A stretch of 64,000 nucleotides of DNA, taken from positions 1-64,000 of the forward strand of contig NZ_JALJXV010000010.1 of NCBI RefSeq assembly GCF_024170285.1, written 5' to 3'. This document shows, piece after piece, positions 48,969 through 59,407 of this stretch. The translations under genes and the position numbers were made by a program. Position 1 is the stretch's first letter. Every line of letters begins with the position of its first letter. This stretch comes from Natronocella acetinitrilica (GTDB lineage Bacteria; Pseudomonadota; Gammaproteobacteria; Nitrococcales; Aquisalimonadaceae). A model generated the notes under the pieces. That model saw nothing but the letters and a program-made list of their open reading frames with translations. It did not search any database and was not told where the DNA came from.

Positions 48969-50482
48969 CCACCGACCTGTGCGCCGGAGGGAGCAACCGG
49001 GCTGCGGCCGACATGCATGCGGCGCAGCAGCCCACGGCCGTACTCCGCTTCCTGGGAGGTCGGGTACTCCTCAAGCAAGGCCTGCAGCTGTGGTTGGGCG
49101 CGCTCCGGGTGGCCAGCGCGCAGGTGCATCTCCGCCAGGGCGACGCGCACCGTGGCGGCCTGGGGAAGCCGTTTGTCGGTCACCAGCCGACCCAGTTCCT
49201 CGGCCTCGGCACGGGCGTCAAGCCGCGCGAAGCGCAGGGCCAGCACCTGAATCTGGCGTCCGGTGAGGCGAGGCTTCGGTTTCGCCCGGCGCCGATAATC
49301 CTGGTAGACCTCCAGCACCACCTGCTCGTCGTCACGATGCCTTGCCGTCCAGTCCAGCAGCTGCTGGCTGACCTGGTGATAGCGAGCACTGTCGGGTTGA
49401 AGCCTGAGGCAGCGGTGGATGCGGTGGAGCACCGCGAGATTATCGGGCTCTCGGGCGTACTGGTTCTCGAGCAATGGCAGGGCGCCTGCGTAATCGAGCT
49501 CCCGTAGGCGCTGTTCGATAAGGGCCGTGTCGCGCTCACGCTCTGCCACTGCATCGGCTTCCCGCAGGAAGTCCTGGTTGATGGCGGTTGGCCAGGCCAG
49601 TCGCAGACCCGCACCGAACAATGCGCCCACGACGAGCCCCACCGCGTGTGCCCCGTAGTGCGTGCTGCTGTCCGTGGACAACCATAGCCAGTTGAGCAGT
49701 TCCCATCCCAGCCACAGGGGTAGCAGCAGCAGCGCCGGCGCGCGGGTGTAGTTGAAATAGACACCGACGAAATAGAAGAAGCGCACTTTCTGCAGCCCGA
49801 ACAGCACCGCATAGAGGCCCATGAGAACTGCAATTGCGCCTGAAGCCCCCACGCCGGGAATGAGCCTGTCCGGTGTGAACAGCAAATCCGCTGCGCCAAC
49901 CAGAACGCCGCCCAGCAGGTAGGCGGCAAGCATCCGATGCCAGCCGATGGTGAGTTCCACCAGCATCCCCAGGGCGATCAGGAAGACCAGGTTGCCGAGC
50001 AGGTGAAACACGTCGCCATGCAGGAAGACGTGGGTGAGCAGCGTTTCAGCCTGGAAGTCGCCGGGCTTCAGCCCGAAACGCCAGAAGGTGATGCCGTCCA
50101 TGTGGCTGCGCAGGGTATGGCGATCGGCCCGCCAGTCAATGAATGCCGGGTCATCTGCGGTGATGACCTGCCCTGCGAGCAGCCTGTGGGCGAAGTCCTC
50201 ATCGCGAACGATGCTCCAGTGAACCGCCGTTGGCCCGACATCATCCGCCCTCGCGTCTACCAGCCAGTGTTCGGGGTCGCGATGCCGGAGATCCTGCTGG
50301 TAACGATCCAGTTCCAGGGCCATCAGCCCCGACTGCTCGTAGAAATCCATGGCAATGCGATGCCGCTGGTCCTCGCCGGTCTGGAACAGCAGGAAGACCA
50401 GCACCGTAACCAGCCCGAGCCCGAGGGTCGCCGCCGGGGGGCGACGCCAGTCGAGCTTGCGGTCCAGCGGTATCAGCAGCAC
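48965..50482 (-). CDS. Rhomboid family intramembrane serine protease with TPR tail
   Basis: The 505-residue product starts at GTG 50482, giving LLIPLDRKLDW, with AGGAA upstream. A longer frame would overlap rimK by 41 bases. TM1 lies near residue 20, followed by a large periplasmic loop. The rhomboid core has HVFLHGDVFHLLGN (His151, 155, 160, Asn164), the nucleophile Ser214 in GVGASGAIAVLMG, and the catalytic His279 in YGAHAVGLVVGAL. Residues ~310-505 form a soluble helical repeat region (LLEQ-type TPRs). Substrate unknown. It lies 19 bases downstream of rimK and could be co-transcribed with rimB-rimK. Confidence 0.9.
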   Translation of the reverse strand: MLLIPLDRKLDWRRPPAATLGLGLVTVLVFLLFQTGEDQRHRIAMDFYEQSGLMALELDRYQQDLRHRDPEHWLVDARADDVGPTAVHWSIVRDEDFAHRLLAGQVITADDPAFIDWRADRHTLRSHMDGITFWRFGLKPGDFQAETLLTHVFLHGDVFHLLGNLVFLIALGMLVELTIGWHRMLAAYLLGGVLVGAADLLFTPDRLIPGVGASGAIAVLMGLYAVLFGLQKVRFFYFVGVYFNYTRAPALLLLPLWLGWELLNWLWLSTDSSTHYGAHAVGLVVGALFGAGLRLAWPTAINQDFLREADAVAERERDTALIEQRLRELDYAGALPLLENQYAREPDNLAVLHRIHRCLRLQPDSARYHQVSQQLLDWTARHRDDEQVVLEVYQDYRRRAKPKPRLTGRQIQVLALRFARLDARAEAEELGRLVTDKRLPQAATVRVALAEMHLRAGHPERAQPQLQALLEEYPTSQEAEYGRGLLRRMHVGRSPVAPSGAQVGG

Positions 50483-50501
50483 GCCATGTTGGTTCCTGTC
50501 G

Positions 50502-51419
50502 TCAGCCCTTGCCGCGGGTACGCGTTGCGCCGCGGCGGCCATGTTTCTCCACGAACTGCACGATATGGCCGGCGATGTCCTTTCCCGTGGCCGTCTCGAT
50601 ACCTTCGAGGCCGGGTGAGGAATTCACTTCCAGAACCACCGGCCCATGGTTCGAGCGCATGATGTCCACCCCGGACACATTGAGCCCCATGATCTTCGCC
50701 GCCCGCACCGCCGTGGATCGCTCCTCCGGCGTGATGCGAATGGGCCGGACGCTACCGCCCCGGTGCACATTGGAGCGGAATTCGCCGTCTTTCGCCTGGC
50801 GCATCATGGAGCCAACGACCTTGTCGCCTACCACGAAGCAGCGGATATCTGAGCCGCCGGCTTCACTGATGAACTCCTGGGTGAGAAAGTAGGCGCGGAG
50901 GCCGCGAAAAGCGTCGATAACACTCTCTGCCGCCTTGTTGGTTTCCGCCAGTACCACGCCCTTGCCCTGGGTGCCCTCCAGCAGTTTGATGACCAAGGGG
51001 GCGCCGCCAACCATGTTAATGAGATCCAGGTTGTCATCCGGCGAGTAGCCAAAGCCGGTCACCGGCAAGCCGATGCCCTTCCGCGACAGCAGTTGCAGCG
51101 AGCGCAGTTTGTCCCGCGCGCGACTGATGGCTACCGATTCATTCACGCAGAATGTCCCCATCATCTCGAACTGTCGCACGACCGCGGTACCGTAAAACGT
51201 GATCGATGCCCCAATTCTCGGGATGACCGCGTCCGCCGGCTCGATGGCCATGCCGTTGTAGTGGATTTCCGGCCGATGGGAAGTGATGTTCATGTAGCAG
51301 CGCAGCGGATCAATGACCCGGGCAACATGGCCGCGGCTCTCTATGGCCTCCACCAGGCGCCGTGTGGAGTAGAGCTTGCGGTTACGGGACAGAATCACGA
51401 TGTTGAGCGCGTCGGACAT
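50502..51419 (-). CDS. rimK: Ribosomal protein S6 glutamate ligase RimK (ATP-grasp)
   Basis: This 305-residue ATP-grasp enzyme adds glutamates to the C-terminus of S6 (RpsF), or more broadly makes poly-alpha-glutamate. Conserved parts are [39 protein letters not shown], the ATP-grasp segments [18 protein letters not shown] and [19 protein letters not shown], and [20 protein letters not shown] with metal-binding Glu/Asn. ATG 51419 follows AGGGAACC. It is transcribed after the rimB-like protease, as in Pseudomonas rimABK operons; no rimA-like gene is seen. Confidence 0.95.
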   Translation of the reverse strand: MSDALNIVILSRNRKLYSTRRLVEAIESRGHVARVIDPLRCYMNITSHRPEIHYNGMAIEPADAVIPRIGASITFYGTAVVRQFEMMGTFCVNESVAISRARDKLRSLQLLSRKGIGLPVTGFGYSPDDNLDLINMVGGAPLVIKLLEGTQGKGVVLAETNKAAESVIDAFRGLRAYFLTQEFISEAGGSDIRCFVVGDKVVGSMMRQAKDGEFRSNVHRGGSVRPIRITPEERSTAVRAAKIMGLNVSGVDIMRSNHGPVVLEVNSSPGLEGIETATGKDIAGHIVQFVEKHGRRGATRTRGKG

Positions 51420-51460
51420 GCGTTGGGTTCCCTGATTGTCGCTCGGCTGGACGCCGCTGC

Positions 51461-51910
51461 TCACTGGCGCTGTGGTTGGGCGCAAAGAAAGGCGTGGCTC
51501 GGGTCAACGATGATACGGCGACGCATGGCCCGCCGTCCAAGCAGCATGCGAAAGCCCATGCTGTCGCGGTTGGTCAGCGTTATGTCGATGATCCATTGTC
51601 GGCCGCCAATCAGGATCGGCGTGCGAATCACCGGCCGTTCCTCGTGATGTCCGCTGGAACTGCGGACCAGGCGCTCGCCGACCAGATCGGCCTCGCAACG
51701 CACGGTGACGTCGCTGCGCCTCTGCAGCGGATGCACGTCAAAGCGCACGCGCTCCCGGCCATTCTCCGTGAAGCGGTGTACATGGATGGCGTGCAGCGCG
51801 GATGTCAGTGCGCCGGTGTCGACCTTCACCTTGATTGCCTGGATGCCCAGTACCGGAAGGCTGCCCCACTCCCGCCAACCAACAAGCAGCGGCTCGCGCT
51901 CGCCTTGCAT
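51461..51910 (-). CDS. rimB: RimB-type retropepsin-like protease (PF05618, ATP-dependent zinc protease family)
   Basis: The 149-residue protein has the aspartic-protease-like [15 protein letters not shown] motif (Asp ~30) and the distal [12 protein letters not shown] segment typical of PF05618. In Pseudomonas the RimB protein works with RimA and RimK to remodel S6 glutamylation. ATG 51910 is preceded by GGAGGGCG; the open frame further upstream has no family similarity. It lies 41 bases before rimK and probably starts the rimB-rimK-rhomboid unit. The old name zinc protease is not supported by a visible zinc motif. Confidence 0.85.
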   Translation of the reverse strand: MQGEREPLLVGWREWGSLPVLGIQAIKVKVDTGALTSALHAIHVHRFTENGRERVRFDVHPLQRRSDVTVRCEADLVGERLVRSSSGHHEERPVIRTPILIGGRQWIIDITLTNRDSMGFRMLLGRRAMRRRIIVDPSHAFLCAQPQRQ

Positions 51911-52142
51911 GCTTCGCCCTCCCGTCGAATGGCGGCACTTTCGCGCATCCGCGTGACGCTGACAAGCCGGCGGCTGCGGGGCTGTGTCCCTGGTAGTGAA
52001 CTGGCTGTCGTAATTGTCGGGGTTTCCGAGAGTTGCGCGGGTGCAAGGTGCCCGAGACTGGCGTATCATATGCGCCTTCCAAAAGGGCGGGCCCTCGTGG
52101 GCCGGCAGCCCTGATTACCGCGTCGCAACGTCGAGGATCCCC

Positions 52143-53411
52143 ATGTTCACCACCGATCAGAACATCGCCAGCTTCGATCCCGAGCTGTGGTCCGCCATCG
52201 AGCAGGAAACCCGCAGGCAGGAAGAGCACATCGAGCTGATCGCTTCCGAGAACTATGCCAGTCCCCGCGTCCTGCAGGCCCAGGGCACGGTGCTGACGAA
52301 CAAGTATGCGGAAGGCTACCCTGGCAAGCGCTACTACGGCGGCTGTGAATATGTGGACATCGCCGAGGAACTGGCCATCGAGCGCGCCAAGCAGCTGTTC
52401 GGTGCAGCCTATGCCAACGTGCAGCCGCACTCCGGCTCCCAGGCCAACGCGGCCGTCTACATGGCGCTCTGCAAGCCCGGTGACACCATACTCGGCATGA
52501 GCCTTGATCACGGCGGGCACCTGACCCACGGCGCCAAGGTGAATTTCTCCGGGAAGATCTTCAACGCCGTGCAGTACGGCCTGAACGCCGAGACTGGCGA
52601 GATCGACTACGAGCAGGTGGATCAGCTGGCCCAGGAGCATCGGCCGCGCATGATCGTGGCGGGCTTCTCCGCCTATTCCCGTGTGGTCGACTGGCAGCGT
52701 TTCCGGGATATCGCCGACAAGGTCGGTGCGTATCTGGTGGTGGACATGGCCCACGTCTCCGGGCTGGTGGCCGGTGGCCAGTATCCCAATCCGGTGCCCA
52801 TTGCCGACGTCTGCACCACCACCACACACAAGGGCCTGCGTGGCCCCCGCGGCGGGTTGATCCTGGCGCGGGAAAACCCCGAGCTGACCAGGAAGTTCAA
52901 CTCGCTGATCTTCCCGGGCACCCAGGGCGGGCCGCTGATGCACGTGATCGCCGCCAAGGCGGTGGCCTTCAAGGAGGCCCTGGATCCGTCGTTCAAGGAC
53001 TACCAGCGGCGGGTTGTCGAGAATGCCCGCGCCATGGTCGAGGTGGTCATGGAGCGCGGCGTGGACGTGGTCTCCGACGGCACCGACAACCACCTGTTCC
53101 TCATCAGCCTGGTGCGCCGGGGTATCACCGGCAAGGATGCGGACGCAGCTCTTGGCCGCGCCAACATCACGGTGAACAAGAACGCCGTTCCCAATGATCC
53201 ACAGTCGCCCTTCGTGACGTCAGGATTGCGGATCGGTACCTGCGCCATCACCACGCGTGGCTTCGACGCCGACGACTCGCGCAAGCTTGCACACTGGATC
53301 TGCGACGTGCTCGAAGACATCAATGACGAGACCGTCATCCAGCGGGTCAAGGGTGAGGTACTCGAGATCTGCAAGCGGCTGCCGGTTTACGAAGTGAATC
53401 GGATCCGCTGA
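52143..53411 (+). CDS. glyA: Serine hydroxymethyltransferase
   Basis: This 422-residue PLP enzyme interconverts serine and glycine with tetrahydrofolate and is the main source of one-carbon units. Marks are [40 protein letters not shown], the PLP-lysine segment [18 protein letters not shown], and [21 protein letters not shown] 52143 matches the family. The leader contains GGGCCCTCGTGGGCC, a small hairpin, but no tandem glycine-riboswitch structure is recognisable. Confidence 0.98.
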   Translation: MFTTDQNIASFDPELWSAIEQETRRQEEHIELIASENYASPRVLQAQGTVLTNKYAEGYPGKRYYGGCEYVDIAEELAIERAKQLFGAAYANVQPHSGSQANAAVYMALCKPGDTILGMSLDHGGHLTHGAKVNFSGKIFNAVQYGLNAETGEIDYEQVDQLAQEHRPRMIVAGFSAYSRVVDWQRFRDIADKVGAYLVVDMAHVSGLVAGGQYPNPVPIADVCTTTTHKGLRGPRGGLILARENPELTRKFNSLIFPGTQGGPLMHVIAAKAVAFKEALDPSFKDYQRRVVENARAMVEVVMERGVDVVSDGTDNHLFLISLVRRGITGKDADAALGRANITVNKNAVPNDPQSPFVTSGLRIGTCAITTRGFDADDSRKLAHWICDVLEDINDETVIQRVKGEVLEICKRLPVYEVNRIR

Positions 53412-53427
53412 GCCGAGAGCCCCTTGC

Positions 53428-53904
53428 ATGCGTTGCCCTTTCTGTCAGGCGCAGGACACCCGAGTAATCGATTCCCGGCTTGGTCGGGACGGGGATCAGG
53501 TGCGCCGGCGCCGGGAGTGCAGCGCCTGTGGTGAGCGCTTTACCACCTTCGAGACTGCCGAGCTGAACATGCCCAGGCTGGTCAAGCAGGATGGCAGCCG
53601 CGAGCCTTATCGCGAGGCCAAATTGCGCACTGGCATGCTGCGAGCACTCGAGAAGCGCCCGGTGGACACCGAACTGATCGAGGCCGCCATCCACCGGATC
53701 GAGCAGCGGCTGCGTGGCAGTGCCGAGCGCGAGGTGCCGGCACGGCAGGTCGGCGAATGGGTCATGGAAGAACTGCGCGAACTCGATCAGGTGGCCTATG
53801 TGCGCTTTGCATCGGTCTACCGCAGCTTTCAGGATGTCAGCGCCTTCCGCGAAGTGATTGACGGGTTGGAGCGGGATCGGCCTGGCAAACGCGACGATGA
53901 CTGA
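53428..53904 (+). CDS. nrdR: Transcriptional repressor NrdR
   Basis: This 158-residue regulator of ribonucleotide reductase genes senses ATP/dATP. The zinc ribbon uses Cys3, Cys6, Cys31 and Cys34 ([27 protein letters not shown]). The ATP-cone follows ([20 protein letters not shown]). It lies 16 bases after glyA and overlaps ribD, the usual gammaproteobacterial order. Confidence 0.97.
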   Translation: MRCPFCQAQDTRVIDSRLGRDGDQVRRRRECSACGERFTTFETAELNMPRLVKQDGSREPYREAKLRTGMLRALEKRPVDTELIEAAIHRIEQRLRGSAEREVPARQVGEWVMEELRELDQVAYVRFASVYRSFQDVSAFREVIDGLERDRPGKRDDD

Positions 53905-55033
53905 ACCGACCCGCTTTGCCCGCGACCGCTTCGACGAGGCCGACGATCACTACATGGGCCTGGCGTTGGAGCTTGCCGATGCCGGCCTCTATACCGCGAG
54001 GCCCAATCCGCGGGTGGGCTGCGTGCTGGTTCGGGATGGCGCGATCGTCGGGCGTGGATGCCATTTGCGTGCCGGCGAAGCACATGCCGAGGTCAACGCG
54101 CTGCGCCAGGCCGGCGACCTGGCCACGGGGGCAACGGCCTACATCAGCCTGGAGCCCTGTTCCCACCATGGGCGCACGCCGCCCTGCGCGGATGCGCTGA
54201 TCACGGCCGGTGTGAGCCGTGTTGTTGTGGCCATGGCCGACCCCAACCCCAGAGTGGCGGGCGGCGGGCTTGCCAGGCTTGCGCAGAACGGCATAGCGGT
54301 AGCCGTTGGTCTGCGCGAGGCTCAGGCCCGGGCCCTGAACGCGGGGTTCATCAGCCGCATGGAGCGGCGGCGGCCCTGGCTGCGACTGAAGCTCGCCGCG
54401 AGCCTGGACGGACGCACTGCCATGGCCTCCGGTGAGAGCAAGTGGATCACCGGTGCCGCCGCGCGTGCCGATGTCCATGACTGGCGCGCGCGCAGTTGTG
54501 CGGTGATGACCGGTATCGGCACGGCGCTGGCGGATGATCCCGCGCTTACCGTGCGTGACCACCCACAGGCGGATAACCTGCCGTCGCAACCGGCTCGGGT
54601 CCTGCTCGATACGAGGCTGCGTCTGTCGCCGACGGCGCGGCTTTTGGCGCAACCCGGTCGAGCGGTGGTCTATACCATCAGTGATGATGGGCCGCGAGTG
54701 GCGACATTGCGCGATGCGGGCGCGGAAGTTCGCGTGGTGGCGTCTGCCGGGGGGCGGGTCGATCCGCTTGCCGTGCTCGAGGACCTCGCCGCGCAGGAAA
54801 TCAACGAGGTGCTGGTTGAGTGTGGCCCGGTGCTTGCGGGCTACCTGTTGCAACACGGGCTGGTGGATGAACTGCTGCTCTATCAGGCCATGCATCTGCT
54901 CGGTGATGATGCCCGCCCGCTGGCGCATCTGCCCGGGCTTGAGCACATGAGCGAGCGCTTGAGTTTGCGCCTGCTTGAGTTACGTCAGGTTGGTGACGAC
55001 GTATTCTTCCGCCTTGCGCCGAAAGGGGAATGA
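53897..55033 (+). CDS. ribD: Bifunctional diaminohydroxyphosphoribosylaminopyrimidine deaminase / reductase
   Basis: The 378-residue product carries out steps two and three of riboflavin synthesis. The N-terminal deaminase domain (1-145) has the zinc site His63/Glu65 ([11 protein letters not shown]), Cys88 and Cys97 ([16 protein letters not shown]). The C-terminal NADPH-dependent reductase domain starts near [20 protein letters not shown] and ends with [19 protein letters not shown] 53897 overlaps the nrdR stop by 8 bases, with the ribosome binding site inside nrdR. Confidence 0.97.
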   Translation: MTEPTRFARDRFDEADDHYMGLALELADAGLYTARPNPRVGCVLVRDGAIVGRGCHLRAGEAHAEVNALRQAGDLATGATAYISLEPCSHHGRTPPCADALITAGVSRVVVAMADPNPRVAGGGLARLAQNGIAVAVGLREAQARALNAGFISRMERRRPWLRLKLAASLDGRTAMASGESKWITGAAARADVHDWRARSCAVMTGIGTALADDPALTVRDHPQADNLPSQPARVLLDTRLRLSPTARLLAQPGRAVVYTISDDGPRVATLRDAGAEVRVVASAGGRVDPLAVLEDLAAQEINEVLVECGPVLAGYLLQHGLVDELLLYQAMHLLGDDARPLAHLPGLEHMSERLSLRLLELRQVGDDVFFRLAPKGE

Positions 55034-55039
55034 GCAACG

Positions 55040-55702
55040 ATGTTCACGGGAATCATTCAGGCCGTCGGCCGCATCCGCTCCATGGAGCGTCGCGGGGAGG
55101 ATGTGCGATTACGGGTAGAGACGGCCGCACTGCCCATGCAGGATACGCGGCGCGGCGACAGCATTGCCGTCAATGGTGTCTGTCTCACCGCGGTGGTGCT
55201 GGACGATGCCAGTTTCGAGGCCGATGTCTCCAACGAGACCCTGGAGCGTACCAGTCTCGGTCAACTCGGCAGCGGCAGTCGCGTCAATCTGGAGAAAGCC
55301 CTGACGCCCTCGACACCACTGGGCGGCCATCTGGTGAGCGGCCACGTGGACGGCATGGGCGAAGTGATCGAGCGGTGCCAGGATGGCCGCTCGTGGCGTT
55401 TTGCGTTCCGGGTGCCGGATCGGCTGGCCCGCTACATCGCGGAGAAGGGCTCCATCTGCATCGACGGCGTCAGCCTCACCGTGAATGGGGTGAATGGGGC
55501 CAGCTTCGATGTCAACATTGTGCCCCACACCATGGACGCGACCATCATCAACGGTTACCGGGTGGGCACGCAGGTGAACCTGGAAGTCGACGTGATCGCC
55601 CGCTATCTCGAGCGGCTCATGTTGGGTGAAGCGGCGGCTGCGCCCGATGCCGGCGGCATCACCCGGGATTTCCTGACCCGTCACGGATACCGCGCGGACT
55701 GA
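55040..55702 (+). CDS. ribE: Riboflavin synthase, alpha subunit
   Basis: The 220-residue enzyme dismutates two lumazine molecules into riboflavin. It shows the internal duplication of two lumazine-binding barrels: [18 protein letters not shown] with [15 protein letters not shown], then [15 protein letters not shown] with [15 protein letters not shown]. It is trimeric in the family. It starts 6 bases after ribD. No FMN riboswitch is seen upstream. Confidence 0.97.
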   Translation: MFTGIIQAVGRIRSMERRGEDVRLRVETAALPMQDTRRGDSIAVNGVCLTAVVLDDASFEADVSNETLERTSLGQLGSGSRVNLEKALTPSTPLGGHLVSGHVDGMGEVIERCQDGRSWRFAFRVPDRLARYIAEKGSICIDGVSLTVNGVNGASFDVNIVPHTMDATIINGYRVGTQVNLEVDVIARYLERLMLGEAAAAPDAGGITRDFLTRHGYRAD

Positions 55703-55736
55703 CGGCGTGCACTTGGCGAGAGAGGACACTGCAGGC

Positions 55737-56849
55737 ATGGCCTTCAACAGCATCGACGAAATCATCGAGGACATGCGCCAGGGGCGCATGGTGGTGATCC
55801 TGGACGATGAAGACCGCGAGAACGAGGGTGATCTCGTCATGGCGTCCAGCATGGTGCGCCCCGACGACATCAACTTCATGGCGCGCTTCGGCCGCGGGCT
55901 CATTTGCATGACCCTGACCCGGCAGCGCTGCGAGCAGTTGCGCCTGCCGCTGATGGTCAACGAAAACGACACCCCCCACGGCACCAATTTCACGGTCTCC
56001 ATCGAGGCGGCTACCGGTGTGACCACGGGAATCAGCGCGGCAGACCGGGCCCGGACCGTGCAGGCGGCGGTTGCACCCAAGGCGCGCCCTGAAGACCTGG
56101 TGCAGCCCGGTCACATCTTTCCGCTGATGGCCCAGCCCGGTGGCGTGCTGACCCGGGCGGGTCACACCGAGGCGGGTTGCGATCTGGCGCGACTGGCGGG
56201 CTTCGAGCCGTCGTCGGTGATCGTCGAGATTCTCAACGAAGATGGCAGCATGGCCAGGCGCGACGACCTGATGGCGTTCGCCCGGGAGCATGGGCTGAAG
56301 ATCGGAACAGTGGCTGACCTGATTGCCTATCGTGTGCGAAACGAGCGCACCGTGGAGCGGGTCGCGGAATGTGAGTTGCCGACGGAGTACGGCTCCTTCC
56401 GCCTCTACGCCTACCAGGACAACGTCGATAACCGCCTGCACTTCGCCCTGGTGCGCGGCCGGCCGGAGCCCGAGCAGCCGACACTGGTGCGGGTGCACGT
56501 GCAGAACACCTTGTCCGACAGTTTTGCCAGCATAGGCCCCAACTGCGGCTGGCCGCTGCGCTCGGCCATGCAGCAGGTGGCGGAAGCCGGGGCCGGTGTG
56601 GTTGTGGTGCTGCGGTCCAACGATGATGATTCCGCCATCCTGCAGCGCATGCGCGACTATCAGCGCCAGGTGGCCAGCGACCCGGGCGAGGGCGCCCAGG
56701 CGAGCAACGACCTGCGGACCTACGGCCTGGGGGCCCAGATTCTCACCGATGTCGGTGTGCGCCGCATGCGGGTGCTGAGCGCGCCCAAGCGCATGCACGC
56801 AATTTCCGGCTTCGGCATGGAAGTGGTGGAATACGTCGATCCGGCATGA
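55737..56849 (+). CDS. ribBA: 3,4-dihydroxy-2-butanone-4-phosphate synthase fused to a degenerate GTP cyclohydrolase II-like domain
   Basis: The 370-residue product has an N-terminal RibB domain (1-205) that is intact: [50 protein letters not shown]. The C-terminal RibA-like domain (~210-370) retains fold features such as [11 protein letters not shown]. At the place of the zinc-binding GDVFxSxRCDC motif it reads [20 protein letters not shown], so the zinc cysteines are missing. GTP cyclohydrolase activity is therefore unlikely, and a separate ribA is expected elsewhere. ATG 55737 follows GAGAGGAC. Confidence 0.95.
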   Translation: MAFNSIDEIIEDMRQGRMVVILDDEDRENEGDLVMASSMVRPDDINFMARFGRGLICMTLTRQRCEQLRLPLMVNENDTPHGTNFTVSIEAATGVTTGISAADRARTVQAAVAPKARPEDLVQPGHIFPLMAQPGGVLTRAGHTEAGCDLARLAGFEPSSVIVEILNEDGSMARRDDLMAFAREHGLKIGTVADLIAYRVRNERTVERVAECELPTEYGSFRLYAYQDNVDNRLHFALVRGRPEPEQPTLVRVHVQNTLSDSFASIGPNCGWPLRSAMQQVAEAGAGVVVVLRSNDDDSAILQRMRDYQRQVASDPGEGAQASNDLRTYGLGAQILTDVGVRRMRVLSAPKRMHAISGFGMEVVEYVDPA

Positions 56850-56905
56850 TGCCGGCGGCCCGCCGCTGCCCGAAACCCGTTATCAGCCCTGGAGTATCCG
56901 GACTC

Positions 56906-57373
56906 ATGCAGATCATTGAAGGTTACCTGAATCACACCAGCGGGCGGTATGCGCTGGTGGTGTCCCGTTTCAACGCATTCGTGGTGGAAAGCCTGGTGGA
57001 AGGCGCCGTGGATGCCCTGGTTCGCCACGGCGTGCCCGAGGCCCAGATCACCATCATTCGCGCCCCCGGCGCCTGGGAACTGCCCCTGGTGGCCCGCCGT
57101 GCAGCGAAGACCGGCAAGTACGACGCGGTGATCGCGCTGGGCGCCGTCATCCGGGGCGGTACGCCGCATTTCGAACATGTGGCCGGTGAGTGCACCAAGG
57201 GTCTGTCCCAGGTCTCCATGGAGTGCGACCTGCCGGTGGCCTTCGGTGTGCTGACGGTGGATACCATCGAACAGGCCATTGAGCGTTCCGGAACCAAGGC
57301 CGGCAACAAGGGTGCAGAAGCTGCCCTGGCCGCGCTGGAATTGGTGCATCTGCTCGAGCAGATGGAGCAATAG
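56906..57373 (+). CDS. ribH: 6,7-dimethyl-8-ribityllumazine synthase
   Basis: The 155-residue enzyme condenses the pyrimidine and butanone-phosphate intermediates; family members form pentamers or 60-mers. Motifs are [53 protein letters not shown] and [16 protein letters not shown]. The ATG at 56906 fits the family; the 60-base upstream extension is not conserved. Confidence 0.97.
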   Translation: MQIIEGYLNHTSGRYALVVSRFNAFVVESLVEGAVDALVRHGVPEAQITIIRAPGAWELPLVARRAAKTGKYDAVIALGAVIRGGTPHFEHVAGECTKGLSQVSMECDLPVAFGVLTVDTIEQAIERSGTKAGNKGAEAALAALELVHLLEQMEQ

Positions 57374-57379
57374 GCCCAC

Positions 57380-57910
57380 ATGGCGCGGAACAGGCAAACG
57401 CTGGGCAAGGCGCGATCCCGGGCACGGGAGCGGGCGCTGCAGGCGCTCTACCAGTGGCAGCACACCGGGCAGTCGGGGGCGGATATCGAGCGGCAGTTTC
57501 TCCCTGAAGCCGCCGATGCCGGTGATTCCGAAGCGTTGGATCCCGATCGGGACACCGAACTGGAAGACGCCCTCGACATGAGCGATACCGATATCGCCCT
57601 GTTCCGGGAGCTGCTGCACGGCGTGCTGGACCGCATGGAGGACTGGGACGAGCGCATTGCGCCGCATCTCGACCGGGCGATCCGCAGTCTCGACCCCACC
57701 GAGCGCCTCATTCTGCGTCTCGGGGCCTTCGAGTTGAGCGAGCGGATCGACGTGCCCTATCGGGTGGTCATCAACGAGTATGTCGAGCTTGCCAAGCGCT
57801 TTGGTGGGCAGGACGGCTACAAATACATCAACGGCGTGCTGGACAAGGTCGCCCGCGGCTTCCCCCTGCGCGAGGCGGAAATCGCCGCCCGGGGCCGTTC
57901 CGCGCCATAG
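57380..57910 (+). CDS. nusB: Transcription antitermination factor NusB
   Basis: The 176-residue protein forms the BoxA-binding complex with S10/NusE (rpsJ at 450) in rRNA antitermination. Family marks are RSRARERALQALYQWQHTG near the N-terminus and ERLILRLGAFELSERIDVPY and INEYVELAKRFGGQDGYKYI in the C-terminal half. An acidic insert around residues 40-65 makes it longer than E. coli NusB (139). Confidence 0.97.
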   Translation: MARNRQTLGKARSRARERALQALYQWQHTGQSGADIERQFLPEAADAGDSEALDPDRDTELEDALDMSDTDIALFRELLHGVLDRMEDWDERIAPHLDRAIRSLDPTERLILRLGAFELSERIDVPYRVVINEYVELAKRFGGQDGYKYINGVLDKVARGFPLREAEIAARGRSAP

Positions 57911-57928
57911 CAGTACGGGAGGTGTGTC

Positions 57929-58900
57929 GTGTCGCGTAGCGAGTTCGACCTGATCGCGCGCTATTTCTCCGAACTCGGGTTTCGCCGGGAGGATGTGGCC
58001 CTGGGGGTGGGCGATGACAGCGCCCTGGTTGATCCACCACCGGGGCAGCGGCTGGCCATCTGTACCGACACCCTGGTGTCCGGTATTCATTTTCCGGAGG
58101 ATGCGCCTGCGGAGTCCGTTGGTCACAAGGCACTGGCGGTTAACCTGAGCGATCTCGCGGCTATGGGTGCCGAACCCGCCTGGGCCACGCTGAGCCTCAC
58201 CCTGCCGGAGCCCGACGAAGACTGGATCGCCCCGTTTGCCCGCGGGCTTGGCGATCTGGCGCGCTACCACCGCATGAGTGTGGTGGGTGGCGATCTGTCC
58301 CGGGGGCCCTTGTCCATCACGGTTCAGGCCATCGGGCTGGTGCCCCCTGGGCGCGCACTGCGTCGTAGCCGCGCCTCCGTGGGCGATGCTGTCCTGGTCA
58401 GCGGTACCCTGGGTGACGCGGCCCTGGGCCTGCGGCTCTGGCGCCGCCGCGCGGTATCGGTTGCCTCCGATGCCAGCTGGCTGATGGAGCGCCTGCACCG
58501 GCCCACAGCCCGGGTCTCTCTGGGCATGGCGCTACGCGATGTGGCCACGGCCTGCATCGATGTTTCCGATGGTCTCGCCGCGGACCTGGACCACCTGCTG
58601 GCGGCGAGTGGCGTCGGTGCCGTGGTGGACGTAGACCGGTTGCCGCTATCCGACGCCGGCCTGCGCTTCGGTGGCGGGCGCTCGCACTGGCGTACGGCCC
58701 TCACCGGCGGCGACGACTACGAACTCTGCTTTACCGTCCCGCGTCAGCGGCTGCACGCCGTCGACGCAGTGGCGAGCCGGGTGGGCGTGCAACTTACTCG
58801 CATCGGCACGGTGCAACCGGGCAAGGGCTTGCAACTGGTTCGTTCCGACCGCACCCCGGTGCGCCTCACCGACACCGGCTACCGGCACTTCCGCAACTGA
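57929..58900 (+). CDS. thiL: Thiamine-monophosphate kinase
   Basis: The 323-residue ATP-dependent enzyme converts thiamine phosphate to the active diphosphate. The AIR-synthase-like fold shows LGVGDDSALVDPPPGQ, CTDTLVSGIHF, VNLSDLAAMGAEPAWATLSL, VGGDLSRGPLSITVQAIG and CIDVSDGLAADLDHLL, all metal- or ATP-binding segments. The stop overlaps the pgpA start by one base (TGATG). Confidence 0.97.
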   Translation: MSRSEFDLIARYFSELGFRREDVALGVGDDSALVDPPPGQRLAICTDTLVSGIHFPEDAPAESVGHKALAVNLSDLAAMGAEPAWATLSLTLPEPDEDWIAPFARGLGDLARYHRMSVVGGDLSRGPLSITVQAIGLVPPGRALRRSRASVGDAVLVSGTLGDAALGLRLWRRRAVSVASDASWLMERLHRPTARVSLGMALRDVATACIDVSDGLAADLDHLLAASGVGAVVDVDRLPLSDAGLRFGGGRSHWRTALTGGDDYELCFTVPRQRLHAVDAVASRVGVQLTRIGTVQPGKGLQLVRSDRTPVRLTDTGYRHFRN

Positions 58901-59385
58901 TGGCGGCGCCGGATCTCAAGGGCCGGGCGAGTCTCGCCAACCCGGTGCATTTCCTGGCCCTGGGTTTCGGCAGCGGGTTGTCTCCCAAGGCCCCCGGCAC
59001 CATGGGCACGCTGGCGGCGATACCGCTTTACCTGCTGGTGGCCATGCTGCCGTTCTGGGCGTATCTGCTCGTCACCGCCTTGGTGTGCGTGGTAGGCGTC
59101 TGGATTTGCGATCGCGCAGCCCGGGACTTCGGCGTTCACGATCATCCGGCCATCGTCTGGGACGAGGTCGCGGGTTTTCTGGTGACCATGATCGCCGTGC
59201 CGCTGGGCCTGGTCTGGGTGGTGCTGGGTTTTCTGCTGTTCCGGTTCTTCGACATCATCAAGCCCTGGCCGATTCGCTGGCTGGATCGCCACGTGCACGG
59301 CGGCTTCGGCATCATGATCGATGACATCATCGCCGGCGTATTCGCGGCGCTGGTGCTGCACCTGATCGTATTCCTGGTGACCTGA
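58900..59385 (+). CDS. pgpA: Phosphatidylglycerophosphatase A
   Basis: This 161-residue inner-membrane enzyme dephosphorylates phosphatidylglycerol phosphate. It has GFGSGLSPKAPGTMGTLAAI, then TM segments (LYLLVAMLPFWAYLLVTALV), the acidic metal site HDHPAIVWDEVAGFLVTM and the FRFFDIIKPWPIRWLDRHVH signature. It ends the riboflavin/thiamine operon, with only 22 bases to the convergent hydrolase gene. Confidence 0.96.
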   Translation: MAAPDLKGRASLANPVHFLALGFGSGLSPKAPGTMGTLAAIPLYLLVAMLPFWAYLLVTALVCVVGVWICDRAARDFGVHDHPAIVWDEVAGFLVTMIAVPLGLVWVVLGFLLFRFFDIIKPWPIRWLDRHVHGGFGIMIDDIIAGVFAALVLHLIVFLVT

Positions 59386-59407
59386 TCGGCGCGTGGGCGA
59401 CGTTCCC

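Noticed and set aside
51950-52142. Glycine riboswitch before glyA
   Set aside because: Only a small GC hairpin is visible; no tandem aptamer pattern.
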